Shown: piece after piece, positions 6,739-15,616 of the stretch
Layout: each line of letters starts with the position of its first letter
Numbering within the stretch: position 1 is the stretch's first letter
NCBI GenBank assembly: GCA_934565425.1
Contig: CAKTHW010000019.1
Location: 1 to 23,918, forward strand
Direction: 5' to 3'
Source: an uncultured Oscillospiraceae bacterium
GTDB taxonomy: Bacteria; Bacillota; Clostridia; Oscillospirales; Oscillospiraceae
Length of the DNA: 23,918 nucleotides
Made by a program: the position numbers and the translations under genes
Notes under the pieces: generated by a model
Databases searched by the model: none
The model's input: the letters and a program-made list of their open reading frames with translations, nothing else
What the model was told of the DNA's origin: nothing

Positions 6739-6771
6739 TTGTGCAAAAATTTGTTTTGCCTTTTTGCACAA
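6739..6771. promoter_or_regulatory. 11-bp-arm inverted repeat upstream of the radical SAM promoter
   Basis: TTGTGCAAAAA and its exact complement TTTTTGCACAA are separated by 11 bp. It sits about 20-50 bp upstream of the radical SAM -35 region, where an activator or repressor would bind. The rest of the gap up to about 7000 shows no gene I can support. Confidence 0.5.
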
Positions 6772-7007
6772 TGGAAATGGGGTGAAATTGGGTAGGATGC
6801 ACATAAAATGACGAAAAAAACGGCAAAATCGGGGGTCGGATGAGACGTGTCACCTGTCACATTCCTTCGGTTTGTAAGGAAGGGAGAGGGGAGAAAAGGG
6901 GGGAGGCGGGGTTTTCGGCAAAATGAACGAAGCGTCAGAAAAGTACCATCATAAAAGTCCAAAATCGGGCAAAACGGAGAAAGCGATTCGGAGGGGGCTC
7001 TGTCAGA

Positions 7008-7051
7008 TTGACATTTCAAAAATCTATGATACTATTACAAAATATGTATCA
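7008..7051 (+). promoter_or_regulatory. Promoter and possible operator of the YheO-like regulator/dipeptidase pair
   Basis: A perfect -35 TTGACA (7008-7013) is followed by 16 nt and TACTAT (7030-7035). An inverted repeat TGATAC...GTATCA (7027-7032 and 7046-7051, 13-nt spacer) overlaps the -10 and start region, a fitting place for autorepression. Confidence 0.6.
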
Positions 7052-7119
7052 CAAATTTTACACTCATCCATCTCTGCCCGCAGGAGGCAGAGGGAACAGG
7101 AAGGGAAGAGGGGATTCGG

Positions 7120-7779
7120 ATGACCTATGAGGAAGCCTTTGAATTTTTGGACCGGACCGCGAAGGGCATTGCCCAGATGTTCGGCTCCAGCTGCGAGACG
7201 CTGGTACACGACATGAGCGTCCCCGACCACCCCATCCTCTCCATCTACAACGGTCACGTCTCCGGCCGTGAGGTGGGTTCCACCATGGATATCATGGGTG
7301 TGGGACAGGATCTGGATGAAGAGGCACGGAAGACCGATTTCGTCAACCTCTACGCCACCACGCCTGCCGGTCAGCAGATCAAGAGCTCTACCTTTCACAT
7401 GATGTCCGACGAGTACAATCTCGCTCTGGGCATCAATTTCGACTACTCCTCCCTGGTCTTCGCCAACCGTATCCTGGTGGACCTGATGCGGGCAGAGGAA
7501 GACCTCAAGAGCGCCATCTGGCGCAACGGGGAGAATCGTCTGGGTGAGATCTTGGACGAATGTCTGGCCATCGTGGGCAAACCGGTGGGGGCACTGAACA
7601 AGGCGGATCGTATCAAGGTCATCGCCCTGCTCAACCAGCGGGAAGCCTTCTCCTTCCGGAAGGCGGTACCTTTTATTTCGCAGCGGTTGGGGGTCTCCCG
7701 TTATACCGTCTACAAATACCTGTCCGAGATAGCAGAACAAAAGGAGGAACTCCATGAATCAATGGAAGCGCGCGATTGA
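7120..7779 (+). CDS. YheO/DauR-like transcriptional regulator (PAS-like domain plus HTH)
   Basis: Predicted cytoplasmic one-component regulator of 219 residues. The N-terminal half (about residues 8-125, from GIAQMFGSSCETLVHD to LALGINFDYSS) matches the YheO PAS-like sensor fold. After a linker, residues about 160-210 form the C-terminal HTH_22-type domain (ADRIKVIALLNQREAF..., then GVSRYTVYKYLSEI as recognition helix). A characterised relative, DauR of Pseudomonas, represses D-arginine catabolism. The effector here is unknown. The gene overlaps the following dipeptidase by 26 bp, so the two are translated from one mRNA and the dipeptidase is its most likely target. A purine-rich GAGGGG site lies 8 nt before the ATG. 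Confidence 0.87.
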   Translation: MTYEEAFEFLDRTAKGIAQMFGSSCETLVHDMSVPDHPILSIYNGHVSGREVGSTMDIMGVGQDLDEEARKTDFVNLYATTPAGQQIKSSTFHMMSDEYNLALGINFDYSSLVFANRILVDLMRAEEDLKSAIWRNGENRLGEILDECLAIVGKPVGALNKADRIKVIALLNQREAFSFRKAVPFISQRLGVSRYTVYKYLSEIAEQKEELHESMEARD

Positions 7780-9172
7780 AACCTGGTTTACCGGCAAAGA
7801 AGAGCAGATGGTGCGCCAAATCGCGGACCTGGTGGCAGTCCCCAGCGTCGGCGGCGAGAGCGCAGGCCCATGCCAGCCCTTCGGGGAAGGCCCAGCCAAA
7901 GCGCTGGAGGTCGCTCTGCTCCAAGCCCAGGCCGCTGGTCTGAGAGCGGAAAACCAAGGTGGATATGTGCTCACGGCAGACTTGAATGACTGCCCCGACG
8001 AGCTGCATATCCTGGCGCACTTGGACGTGGTCGCACCCGGCGAAGGGTGGGACACCGATCCGTACACCTTGGTTCAGGAGGGCGACTTGATCTATGGACG
8101 TGGGGTAGATGACGACAAAGGCCCGGCGGTTGCCGCTATGATGGCCATGGAGTGCGTCAAAGCCCTGAACATCCCTCTGAAACGCAACGTGAAGCTGGTG
8201 CTGGGCACCGACGAAGAGAGTGGCTCCCGGGACATCGCCCACTACTATGCCACCGTGCCCTACGCGCCCTGCTCCTTCTCTCCCGACGCGGAATTCCCCG
8301 TCATCAACATCGAAAAAGGCCACTACACCCCGGTCATCACCGGCAAATGGGAAGCCCAGCCTGAGCTGCCCCAGGTGGTTTCCCTCAACGGCGGCATCCG
8401 CATCAACGTGGTGCCCCGCAAAGCGGAAGCGGTCATCCACAAGCTCACCAGCTGTGCCACTACCCCTCTGGCTGTGGCCACCGGTTGGGTCACCGGCACC
8501 GAGATCGAAGTGGTGGACATCGAAGGCGGCGTGAAGATCACCTGCACCGGCCGAGATGCCCACGCCTCCACCCCGGAGGAAGGTGCCAACGCCATCACCG
8601 CTCTGCTCTGCCTGCTCACCCAGCTGCCCCTGGCGGACACGGCTTCTGCCCGTGCCATCCACGCCCTGTCCAAGATGTTCCCCTTCAAGGACCACCACGG
8701 CAGCGCCCTGGGCATCGACCTGGCCGACGAAGCGTCCGGCCGCATCACCGTCTGCCCCTCCCTCATCGAGATGGATCGCACCGGGTTCCGTTGTCAGTTT
8801 GACGCCCGCGTGCCCCTCTGTGCCACCAAGGAGAACTGCTCCGACGTGGTGGAAGCGGTCTGCAAGAGCCACGGGTTCACCGTAGAGGGCGAGATGGAAC
8901 CGGGGCACCAGGTGCCTGCTGACTCCAAATTCGTCCAGGTGCTGCTCCGCTGCTATGAGGAGGAGACCGGCAAGGTAGGCAAGTGCATGGCCATCGGCGG
9001 CGGCACTTATGTCCACAACATCCCCGGCGGCGTGGCCTTCGGCGCGGGGGACATGGAGTTCGACTCCCACCTCCACGGCGCCAACGAGCGTGCCAGAGTG
9101 TCTGCCCTCATGCAGGCGGCGCGTATCTACGCCAACGTCATCGTCGAGCTGTGCGGCGAAGAGGACGCGTGA
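7754..9172 (+). CDS. M20-family dipeptidase (Sapep/PepV-like)
   Basis: Di-zinc (or Mn) metallopeptidase of 472 residues, probably cytosolic, cleaving dipeptides such as Xaa-His or D-Ala-containing dipeptides in this family. Visible ligands and catalytic residues are H89-x-D91 (AHLDVV), the bridging D119 in GRGVDDDKGP, the catalytic/ligand pair E154-E155 in GTDEES, D178 in SPDAEFPV, and the C-terminal His of the HLHGANE segment. The lid/dimerisation domain occupies the middle (about 190-390), with a Sapep-typical long insert. The AAGGAGG site lies inside the end of the regulator gene. A strong terminator follows. Its pairing with a YheO-like regulator suggests induction by a peptide or amino acid; that is inference. 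Confidence 0.92.
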   Translation: MNQWKRAIETWFTGKEEQMVRQIADLVAVPSVGGESAGPCQPFGEGPAKALEVALLQAQAAGLRAENQGGYVLTADLNDCPDELHILAHLDVVAPGEGWDTDPYTLVQEGDLIYGRGVDDDKGPAVAAMMAMECVKALNIPLKRNVKLVLGTDEESGSRDIAHYYATVPYAPCSFSPDAEFPVINIEKGHYTPVITGKWEAQPELPQVVSLNGGIRINVVPRKAEAVIHKLTSCATTPLAVATGWVTGTEIEVVDIEGGVKITCTGRDAHASTPEEGANAITALLCLLTQLPLADTASARAIHALSKMFPFKDHHGSALGIDLADEASGRITVCPSLIEMDRTGFRCQFDARVPLCATKENCSDVVEAVCKSHGFTVEGEMEPGHQVPADSKFVQVLLRCYEEETGKVGKCMAIGGGTYVHNIPGGVAFGAGDMEFDSHLHGANERARVSALMQAARIYANVIVELCGEEDA

Positions 9173-9196
9173 GCGCCAACGAAATAGAACAGTAGA

Positions 9197-9231
9197 ACGT
9201 CCGGAACCGATTCGGTTCCGGGCGTTTTTTT
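9197..9231 (+). terminator. Terminator of the regulator-dipeptidase operon
   Basis: A 13-bp stem built on CCGGAACCG/CGGTTCCGG with a 3-nt loop is followed by seven T. Reading in the other direction it has no T run, so the converging MBL gene is probably served poorly by it. Confidence 0.92.
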
Positions 9232-9235
9232 GCGT

Positions 9236-10225
9236 TTACTCAGCGACCACCTCATACCGCCAGCAAGGCTCCACCCACGTCCGGCGCACCTTGCCCAGCT
9301 CCATCAGGTATTCCAGGTGGGCGATGGCTTCGCCCACGGCGAACCATTTTTGGGGAACGGGGAAGTCGTCCCAGCCCTTGCAGCGGATCTGCCAGGTCAT
9401 CTGAGCGGTCAGCTCGTAGGCGTTCAGACCCGGCTCCCGGGTCAGCAGGGTCAGCACTTCCTGGCACCGGCGCTGGTGGTGGCGCGTGATCTCGTCCACC
9501 CGTTCGATAAAGCCCTTCTGCACCGTCCGATGGGCAGGCAGGGGCAGCTTCACCGGCAGCTTCCGCACCCGCTCCAGGGAACGCAGGTAGCCTCCCAGAG
9601 GGTTGTCGTATCCCGGCCAGGCGGTGATGTTGGGGGTGATGTCGAAGAGCACGTGGTCGCCCAGCAGCAGGATGCCGTGGGTCTCCTCCCAGAGCACCAT
9701 GTGCCCCGGCGTGTGGCCTGGCGTGTCCAGGGCTTGGAAGTGATAGCCGCCGTAGTCGAAGGTGTCCCCGTCGAAGACCCCCTCGTATCGGTCGCAGGGA
9801 GGCGGAGACAGCACACGGGCAGGGTTGGTGTGGGTCAGCTCGTCCAACAGTGCCACCGGAAAGCCGTGAGCGGCCATCAGCTCATCGAAATACCCCCAAC
9901 GGACGCCGTTGTGGGGGATTTGTCCCGGCAGGCGCTGGCGGTCTACGTCGCCGACGAACAGGCGACTGGTGGGGCTGAGCAGCTCGGGGGCGAGACCGGT
10001 GTGGTCGGAGTGGAGGTGGGTCAGGAAGATGTCCGTGTTGGCCATGTCCACGCCCAGCTCTGCCAGGCCGGCTTTCAGAGCCGTCCGGCATTCCTCCTGC
10101 CGGAAGCCGGTGTCCACCAGCAGGTTCCGGTCGCCGCGGATGAGGTAGGCGTTCAGGTTCCTGAGGGGATTCCCCGGCAGGGGGACGGGGATGCGGTAGA
10201 GGTTGGGGGCGACTTGGGTGACCAT
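9236..10225 (-). CDS. MBL-fold metallo-hydrolase with C-terminal winged-helix domain
   Basis: Metallo-beta-lactamase-fold hydrolase of 329 residues. The metal motif H70-x-H72-x-D74-H75 is in THLHSDH. Further ligands are H171 (TPGH), D190 (LLGDH) and probably H232 (LPAHRT), a complete di-zinc set. From about residue 240 a helical, winged-helix-like tail (RCQEVLTLL, GLNAYELTAQMTW, AIAHLEYLMELGKVRR) resembles the LACTB2-type C-terminal domain. Members act on thioesters, RNA or small metabolites; the substrate here is not predictable. The ATG has GGAAG upstream. A TATGAT (10264-10259) may be its -10. It stands alone. Confidence 0.88.
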   Translation of the reverse strand: MVTQVAPNLYRIPVPLPGNPLRNLNAYLIRGDRNLLVDTGFRQEECRTALKAGLAELGVDMANTDIFLTHLHSDHTGLAPELLSPTSRLFVGDVDRQRLPGQIPHNGVRWGYFDELMAAHGFPVALLDELTHTNPARVLSPPPCDRYEGVFDGDTFDYGGYHFQALDTPGHTPGHMVLWEETHGILLLGDHVLFDITPNITAWPGYDNPLGGYLRSLERVRKLPVKLPLPAHRTVQKGFIERVDEITRHHQRRCQEVLTLLTREPGLNAYELTAQMTWQIRCKGWDDFPVPQKWFAVGEAIAHLEYLMELGKVRRTWVEPCWRYEVVAE

Positions 10226-10370
10226 GGGGGCACTTCCTTTCTCTGTGGTGTTTTTACTATCATAACATAGGCGGGCGGGGTGTGAGAAGACACAATCGGA
10301 GCGTTATTTTGTACTTTTCGAACAGTGATGCAGGAGCTTGTCCTTGCTTGTGTGGTGGTATGGGTTTGAC

Positions 10371-10420
10371 AATCCCTCAGTCAGCTTGCGCTGACAGCTC
10401 CCTTTGCACAAGAGAGCCGG
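10371..10420. repeat. Short double-hairpin intergenic repeat-like element
   Basis: The stretch contains GTCAGC/GCTGAC closing on TTGC, then a second imperfect hairpin (GCTC...GAGAGC). From memory, very similar CAGTCAGC...GCTGACAGCTCCC units are scattered between genes in gut Clostridia such as Faecalibacterium. Only one copy is in this window, so the repeat status is not shown here. The remaining MBL-hppA gap (10226-10370) has no gene I can support. Confidence 0.4.
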
Positions 10421-10467
10421 GGGGTGGGTGGTGGTTGCAAGGCTCTGCCTCCGTTTTGAGAAAGCGC

Positions 10468-10503
10468 AAAAAACCACCCCGGCACGATGGTGTCGGGGTG
10501 GTT
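10468..10503 (-). terminator. hppA terminator
   Basis: A perfect 10-bp stem AACCACCCCG/CGGGGTGGTT with a 12-nt loop is followed by a T run on the minus strand, shortly after the hppA stop codon. Confidence 0.9.
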
Positions 10504-10539
10504 GGATGTTTGAACGTATCCGTTGTTGTAACGGTTAGA

Positions 10540-12657
10540 TTACATCAGGTGGAAAGCCAGGATCAGGCCGGAGAACACGATGGAAACGGTGGAGCACAGC
10601 TTGATCAGGATGTTCAGGGAAGGACCGGAGGTATCCTTGAAGGGATCGCCAACGGTGTCGCCTACGACAGCGGCCTTGTGGCAGTCAGAGCCCTTGCCGC
10701 CGTGGTGGCCAGCTTCGATGTACTTCTTTGCGTTGTCCCATGCGCCGCCTGCGTTGGACATGAACACGGCCATGGCAAAGCCGGTGACGGAGACGCCGCC
10801 CAGCAGACCAACGACGCCGGTGGGGCCGATGATCAGGCCGGTCAGGATGGGGACGATGATAGCCAGCAGTGCGGGGACGACCATTTCATGCAGGGCGCCC
10901 TGGGTACACAGGCTGACGCATGCTGCGTAATCAGGATCGGCTTCATATTCCATGATGCCCTTGATCTCGCGGAACTGACGGCGCACTTCCATAACGATGG
11001 ACTGTGCGGCCTTCTGCACGGCACTCATGGTGAATGCGGAGAAGACGAAGGTCAGCATTGCGCCGATGAACATACCGACCAGAACGGTGGGGCTGGTCAG
11101 GGTGAAGTTCAGCACTTCATCGGTGTTTTCCTGAACGATGTTGACATAGGAGACCAGCAGAGCCAGAGCGGTCAGGGAAGCGGAGCCAATGGCGAAGCCC
11201 TTGCCGGTAGCTGCGGTGGTGTTGCCCAGGGAGTCCAGAGCGTCGGTACGGTCACGGACTTCTTCAGGCAGGCCGCTCATTTCAGCGATGCCGCCGGCGT
11301 TGTCGGCCACGGGGCCGTAAGCGTCGGTGGCCAGGGTGATGCCCAGGGTGGAGAGCATGCCGACACCAGCGATGCCGATGCCATACAGGCCCTTGTTGAA
11401 TTCAGGGGTGAATGCGCCAGCAGCGTCGATGATGGTGTTGGTGCCGCCTGCTGCGAAGTAGCTGATCAGAACAGCTGCTGCAACGATGAGGATGGAAGCC
11501 AGAGTGGACTTCATGCCCAGGGACAGGCCGCCGATGATGATGGTAGCGGAACCGGTCTCAGAGGTAGCAGCCAGCTCCTGAGTGGGCTTGTAGCTGTCGG
11601 AGGTGAAGTATTCGGTGAAGTAGCCGATGGCACAGCCGCCGACCAGACCGCACAGGATAGCGATGAACACGCCCAGCCAGTTTTCAGCCAGGATGACATA
11701 GCACAGGACTGCTGCGCAGATTGCGGACAGGATGGCAGCCACATAGGTGCCGGTACGCAGGCTGGTCAGCAGGGACTTCTGGGTGGCATTTTCCTTGGTC
11801 TTGACCAGGAAGGAGCCCAGGATGGAGCAGACGATGCCAGCGAAAGCCAGAGCGACAGGCAGCAGGATGCCTTCGAAGCCATAGCCAGCGGTAGCGCCCA
11901 GAGCGAAGGTAGCCAGGATGGAGCCGACATAGGACTCATACAGGTCAGCGCCCATGCCGGCCACGTCGCCCACGTTGTCGCCCACGTTGTCGGCGATGGT
12001 AGCGGGGTTACGGGGGTCATCTTCGGGGATACCGGCCTCGACCTTACCAACCAGGTCAGCGCCCACGTCAGCAGCCTTGGTGTAGATGCCGCCGCCGACA
12101 CGGGCGAACAGCGCCATGAAGGAAGCGCCCATGCCGTTCATGACCATGATGTTGCCCAGCTGAACAGGATCCTGGATGCCGAACACGAAGTACAGCAGGG
12201 TGAACCAGATGGAGATATCCAGCATGCCCAGGCCGACGACGGTGAAGCCCATGACGGAACCGGAGGAGAAGGCGACACGCAGGCCCTTGTTCAGGCTTTC
12301 AGAAGCGGCCTGAGCGGTACGAGCGTTGGAATTGGTGGCGATCTTCATGCCCACCAGACCTGCCAGCATAGACCAGATGCCACCGGTCAGGAAGGCGAAG
12401 GGGGTGAACTTAGAGAGCATCTTGCCGCCGCTTGCGAAAGCGATGATGACGAGCAGGATGAAGACCACGACAAAGACCTTTGCCACGGTGGTGTACTGAC
12501 GCTTCAGATAGGCGTTCGCACCCTGACGGATGTTAGCGGCGATCTTCTGCATCTTTTCGGTACCTTCGGAAAAGCCCATGACTTTCTTTGCCTGAAGCAG
12601 GGCAAAGATGATAGCCAGAGCGAATCCCAGGAACCCAATCCAGAAAAAGCGATCCAA
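10540..12657 (-). CDS. hppA: K+-dependent membrane-bound pyrophosphatase (ion pump)
   Basis: Couples hydrolysis of cytoplasmic pyrophosphate to pumping of H+ or Na+ across the membrane. The 705 residues contain about 15-16 membrane helices. The PPi-binding signature lies at about 197-243 (DVGADLVGKVEAGIPEDDPRNP, split by DNVGDNVGD). The second acidic cluster near the C-terminus is KGSDCHKAAVVGDTVGDPFKD. In GNTTAATGKG (478-487) A482 and G485 are the residues of the K+-dependent subclass; the K+-independent one has K and T there. H+ and Na+ pumping cannot be separated by eye, though many clostridial enzymes pump Na+. The start is a TTG, 10 nt after AAAGGAG; the sequence MDRFFWIGFLG fits the family N-terminus. 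It is monocistronic, with its own promoter and terminator. Confidence 0.97.
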   Translation of the reverse strand: MDRFFWIGFLGFALAIIFALLQAKKVMGFSEGTEKMQKIAANIRQGANAYLKRQYTTVAKVFVVVFILLVIIAFASGGKMLSKFTPFAFLTGGIWSMLAGLVGMKIATNSNARTAQAASESLNKGLRVAFSSGSVMGFTVVGLGMLDISIWFTLLYFVFGIQDPVQLGNIMVMNGMGASFMALFARVGGGIYTKAADVGADLVGKVEAGIPEDDPRNPATIADNVGDNVGDVAGMGADLYESYVGSILATFALGATAGYGFEGILLPVALAFAGIVCSILGSFLVKTKENATQKSLLTSLRTGTYVAAILSAICAAVLCYVILAENWLGVFIAILCGLVGGCAIGYFTEYFTSDSYKPTQELAATSETGSATIIIGGLSLGMKSTLASILIVAAAVLISYFAAGGTNTIIDAAGAFTPEFNKGLYGIGIAGVGMLSTLGITLATDAYGPVADNAGGIAEMSGLPEEVRDRTDALDSLGNTTAATGKGFAIGSASLTALALLVSYVNIVQENTDEVLNFTLTSPTVLVGMFIGAMLTFVFSAFTMSAVQKAAQSIVMEVRRQFREIKGIMEYEADPDYAACVSLCTQGALHEMVVPALLAIIVPILTGLIIGPTGVVGLLGGVSVTGFAMAVFMSNAGGAWDNAKKYIEAGHHGGKGSDCHKAAVVGDTVGDPFKDTSGPSLNILIKLCSTVSIVFSGLILAFHLM

Positions 12658-12705
12658 GATTGAACAACTCCTTTGTGATAAATTCGCTTTTCATTTAGCT
12701 TTTCC

Positions 12706-12734
12706 ATTTTAGCAAGGTGCTTTCCATTTTGCAA
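12706..12734 (-). promoter_or_regulatory. hppA promoter
   Basis: TTGCAA, 17 nt, then TAAAAT. The two boxes lie in an imperfect direct repeat (TTGCAAAATGGAAAG and TTGCTAAAATGGAAAAG, about 19 bp apart). The remainder of the gap to the P-ATPase stop shows no gene and no convincing terminator. Confidence 0.65.
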
Positions 12735-12867
12735 GAGCAACGGCAGAAAAAAACGCCGAAATTTACAGAAAACGCCCCCTTTTCCCCGCTATTTCACCAG
12801 ACTGCATTCTCTTGCCCAGGAACGTTCTGGAAACGACGACAGATGTGCATACACAGCGCACGCCCCC

Positions 12868-15531
12868 TCACGGTGCAAACCGACGGGGCCGGTGGCGCAC
12901 CAGGCGGCGGGCATGGGTGCGTGCCCTGCGGCGGCGGTATTTCACGCCCTCACAGACCACGGTGGGGGTGACGGACAGGGCCAGGACGGTGAGCCATTCG
13001 GCGGCGTTCAGGGGCACCACCGAAAAGACTGTCTGCAACGGCGGCAGCAAGAGCACCGCGCATTGCAGGAGCGCTCCGGCCAGGAAGGCGCGGGTCATGG
13101 AGGGGTTGGAGAGGATGCCAATCTCGAAGATGGAGCGGTGGTCGCTGCGAACGTCGTAGGCGTGGAAGAGCTGGCAGAGGGTGAGGGTGGAGAAGGCCAT
13201 GGTGTTGGCGGCTTGGTAGGTCTCGCCGGGGTCGGAGAGGATGTACTCGCCCAAGAAGTAGGCCGCCAGGGTCACCAGCCCCACCAGCACCCCTTGCCAG
13301 GCCAGTTGGAAGGAGAAGTCGCCGGAGAACAGGGAGGCGTTGGCCGGTCGGGGCGGCTGCTCCATTACGTCCTCCTCCACCGGCTCCACCCCCAGCGCCA
13401 GGGCGGGCAGGGAGTCGGTGACCAGGTTGAGCCACAGGAGCTGGACGGGGATGAGGGGGAGCTGGCGGAAGTCCAGGACGGTGGCCAGGAAGAGCGTAAA
13501 AATCTCGCCGATGTTGCAGGAGAGCAGGTAGTGGATGCTCTTGCGGATGTTGGCATAAATGCCCCGTCCCTGTTCCACTGCCGCCACGATGGTGGAGAAG
13601 TTGTCGTCGGTGAGGATCATGTCCGCCGCCCCTTTGGCCACGTCGGTGCCGGTCTGACCCATGGCGCAGCCGATGTCGGCCACTTTCAGGGCAGGTGCGT
13701 CGTTGACCCCGTCGCCGGTCATGGCGACTACCTGTCCGGCTCGTTGCAGGGTCTGGACGATGCGCAGTTTATGCTCTGGGGAAACCCGGGCGAAGACGGA
13801 ACAACGGGTGATCTGCTCCTCCAACAGCTCTTCCGGCAGAAAATCCAGATCGGCACCGGTCAGCGCCAGGTCGCCGTTCTGCCAGAAGCCCAGCTCTTGG
13901 GCGATGGCCACGGCGGTGGCTTTGTGGTCGCCGGTGATCATCACGGGACGGATGCCCGCCCGGTGGCAGGCTTGGACGGCGGCTTTCACCTCGGCGCGGG
14001 GTGGGTCGATCATGCCCACCAGGCCGATGAAGGTGAGGTTTTGCTCCAATTCGCCAAAGTCAGACACCCGCGGCAGGCGGGACACCTCCTTATAAGCCAG
14101 TCCCAGCACCCGCAGGGCTTGGTTGGCCATCTGGGCGTTGGCGTCCTCCACCTGGATGCGGGCGGCCTCGTCCAGGGGCTGGACGCCTTGGCGTAGGATG
14201 TGGGTGCTGCGGGAGAGCAGCACGTCTGCCGCGCCCTTGACCATGATGCGGTAGCCGCCGCCGGGCTTGGGGTGGACGGTGGTCATGCGCTTGCGGGTGG
14301 AGTCGAAGGGGAGTTCCGCCACCCGGGGGAACTCCTGTTCCAGCTGGTTTTTGTCGTACCCTTGCTCCTGAGCGGCCAGGACGATGGCGGTCTCGGTGGG
14401 GTCACCGGCACAGCTGCCGTCCGAGTTCAGGGTGGCGTCGGAGCAGAGGGCGCCGATGACCAGAGCCAGCTCCTTGCCCTTGGGGGTGGGGGTCCACAGG
14501 TTGGTGACGGTCATCTGGTTGCGGGTGAGGGTGCCGGTCTTGTCACTGCAGATGACGCTGGCACAGCCTAACGTCTCCACGGCAGGCAGCTTCTTTACAA
14601 TGGCGTGCCGGGCGGCCAGGCGCTGGACGCCCAGAGCCAGGACGATGGTGACGATGGCGGGCAAGCCTTCCGGGATGGCGGCCACGGCCAGGGAGACGGC
14701 GATGAGGAGCATGGACAGGAGGGCTTTGCCTTGGAGCAGTCCCACCCCAAAGAGGATGGCGCAGACGCCCAGGCAGAGGAGGGAGAGCTTTTTGGAGATC
14801 TCCACCATTTTTCGCTGCATGGGGGTGTCCACTTCCTTCTGCCCCAGGAGCAGGGTGGCGATCTTGCCCATCTCCGTGTCCATGCCCGTGGCGGTGACCA
14901 CGGCGGTGGCTCGTCCGGCGGTGATGATAGAGGAGGCGATGACCAGATTGGTGCGATCGCCCAGGGGGGTGTCTTCGGAGAGGGTGGCGTGGGCGTCCTT
15001 GGTGACGGGCAGGGACTCGCCGGTGACGGCGGACTCGTCCGCTTTCAGGCCAGCGCAGTCCAGCAGTCGGGCGTCGGCAGGCACCAGGTCACCGGCTTCC
15101 AGCTGGATCAGGTCGCCGGGCACCAGCTGGGCGGCGTCCATGCGGCGGAGCTGGTGGTTGCGGATGACCCGCGCCTGCGGGGCGCTCATCTGCCGGAGGG
15201 CGTCCAGAGCCCGCTGGGCGCTGGACTCTTGGGAGAGGGAGATGCCGGCGTTGACCAGGACGATGACCAGGATGATGACTGCATCCAGCCAGTCCCGGCC
15301 TCGGCTGGAGATCAGGGAGAGGGCGGCGGCGGCCAGCAGGACCAGCACCATGGGGTCCTTGACCTGGTTCAGGAAGCGGAGCGCCCAGGAGGGCTGGGGG
15401 GGCTGTTGGAGTTGGTTGAAGCCGTAGTGTTGGAGCCGCTGAGCGGCGTCGGCAGGGGAGAGGCCGGATACCGGGTCGGCACGCAGCTGCTCCAACACCT
15501 GTCCGGTGGAAAGGGTGTGCCAGGGATGCAT
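12868..15531 (-). CDS. Calcium-type (P2A) cation-transporting P-type ATPase
   Basis: ATP-driven cation pump, probably exporting Ca2+ from the cytoplasm, of 887 residues and close to the usual length. Visible parts in order are: N-terminal cation_ATPase_N region (WHTLSTGQVLEQL...), TM1-2, actuator domain with TGES at 170-173, TM3-4 with the ion-site PEGLP at 287-291, phosphorylation site D330 in DKTGTLT, nucleotide domain with KGAADVLL, hinge TGDGVNDAPALK, and TM5-6 with NLVTDSLPALALG. The NLVTD and IPEGLP motifs are those of SERCA-like Ca2+ pumps. The C-terminus is highly basic (YRRRRARTHARRLVRHRPRR). The ATG is 7 nt after AAGGAGG. No auxiliary gene lies nearby. Mn2+ is an alternative substrate. 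Confidence 0.93.
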   Translation of the reverse strand: MHPWHTLSTGQVLEQLRADPVSGLSPADAAQRLQHYGFNQLQQPPQPSWALRFLNQVKDPMVLVLLAAAALSLISSRGRDWLDAVIILVIVLVNAGISLSQESSAQRALDALRQMSAPQARVIRNHQLRRMDAAQLVPGDLIQLEAGDLVPADARLLDCAGLKADESAVTGESLPVTKDAHATLSEDTPLGDRTNLVIASSIITAGRATAVVTATGMDTEMGKIATLLLGQKEVDTPMQRKMVEISKKLSLLCLGVCAILFGVGLLQGKALLSMLLIAVSLAVAAIPEGLPAIVTIVLALGVQRLAARHAIVKKLPAVETLGCASVICSDKTGTLTRNQMTVTNLWTPTPKGKELALVIGALCSDATLNSDGSCAGDPTETAIVLAAQEQGYDKNQLEQEFPRVAELPFDSTRKRMTTVHPKPGGGYRIMVKGAADVLLSRSTHILRQGVQPLDEAARIQVEDANAQMANQALRVLGLAYKEVSRLPRVSDFGELEQNLTFIGLVGMIDPPRAEVKAAVQACHRAGIRPVMITGDHKATAVAIAQELGFWQNGDLALTGADLDFLPEELLEEQITRCSVFARVSPEHKLRIVQTLQRAGQVVAMTGDGVNDAPALKVADIGCAMGQTGTDVAKGAADMILTDDNFSTIVAAVEQGRGIYANIRKSIHYLLSCNIGEIFTLFLATVLDFRQLPLIPVQLLWLNLVTDSLPALALGVEPVEEDVMEQPPRPANASLFSGDFSFQLAWQGVLVGLVTLAAYFLGEYILSDPGETYQAANTMAFSTLTLCQLFHAYDVRSDHRSIFEIGILSNPSMTRAFLAGALLQCAVLLLPPLQTVFSVVPLNAAEWLTVLALSVTPTVVCEGVKYRRRRARTHARRLVRHRPRRFAP

Positions 15532-15616
15532 GAGAGTACCTCCTTATGAAATGTTGTAGTGGTTCTCTTCCATCTTACCGGAGAGCGTGACAATTTTTGG
15601 TCGCATTTTGAGGGTC

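Noticed and set aside
6923..7123. 66-codon plus-strand frame before the YheO-like gene
   Set aside because: No ribosome-binding site, spans the TTGACA promoter and inverted repeat, and has no recognisable sequence.
7673..9076. 467-codon minus-strand frame opposite the dipeptidase
   Set aside because: Shadow of the M20 gene; crosses into the regulator gene without motif.
10282..12663. 793-codon open frame opposite hppA
   Set aside because: Antisense to a conserved membrane pyrophosphatase; composition (Gly/Asp/His/Gln/Cys) is that of a complementary-strand shadow.
12892..15549. Long plus-strand open frames opposite the P-type ATPase
   Set aside because: They mirror the ATPase codons and have no initiation signals or domains.
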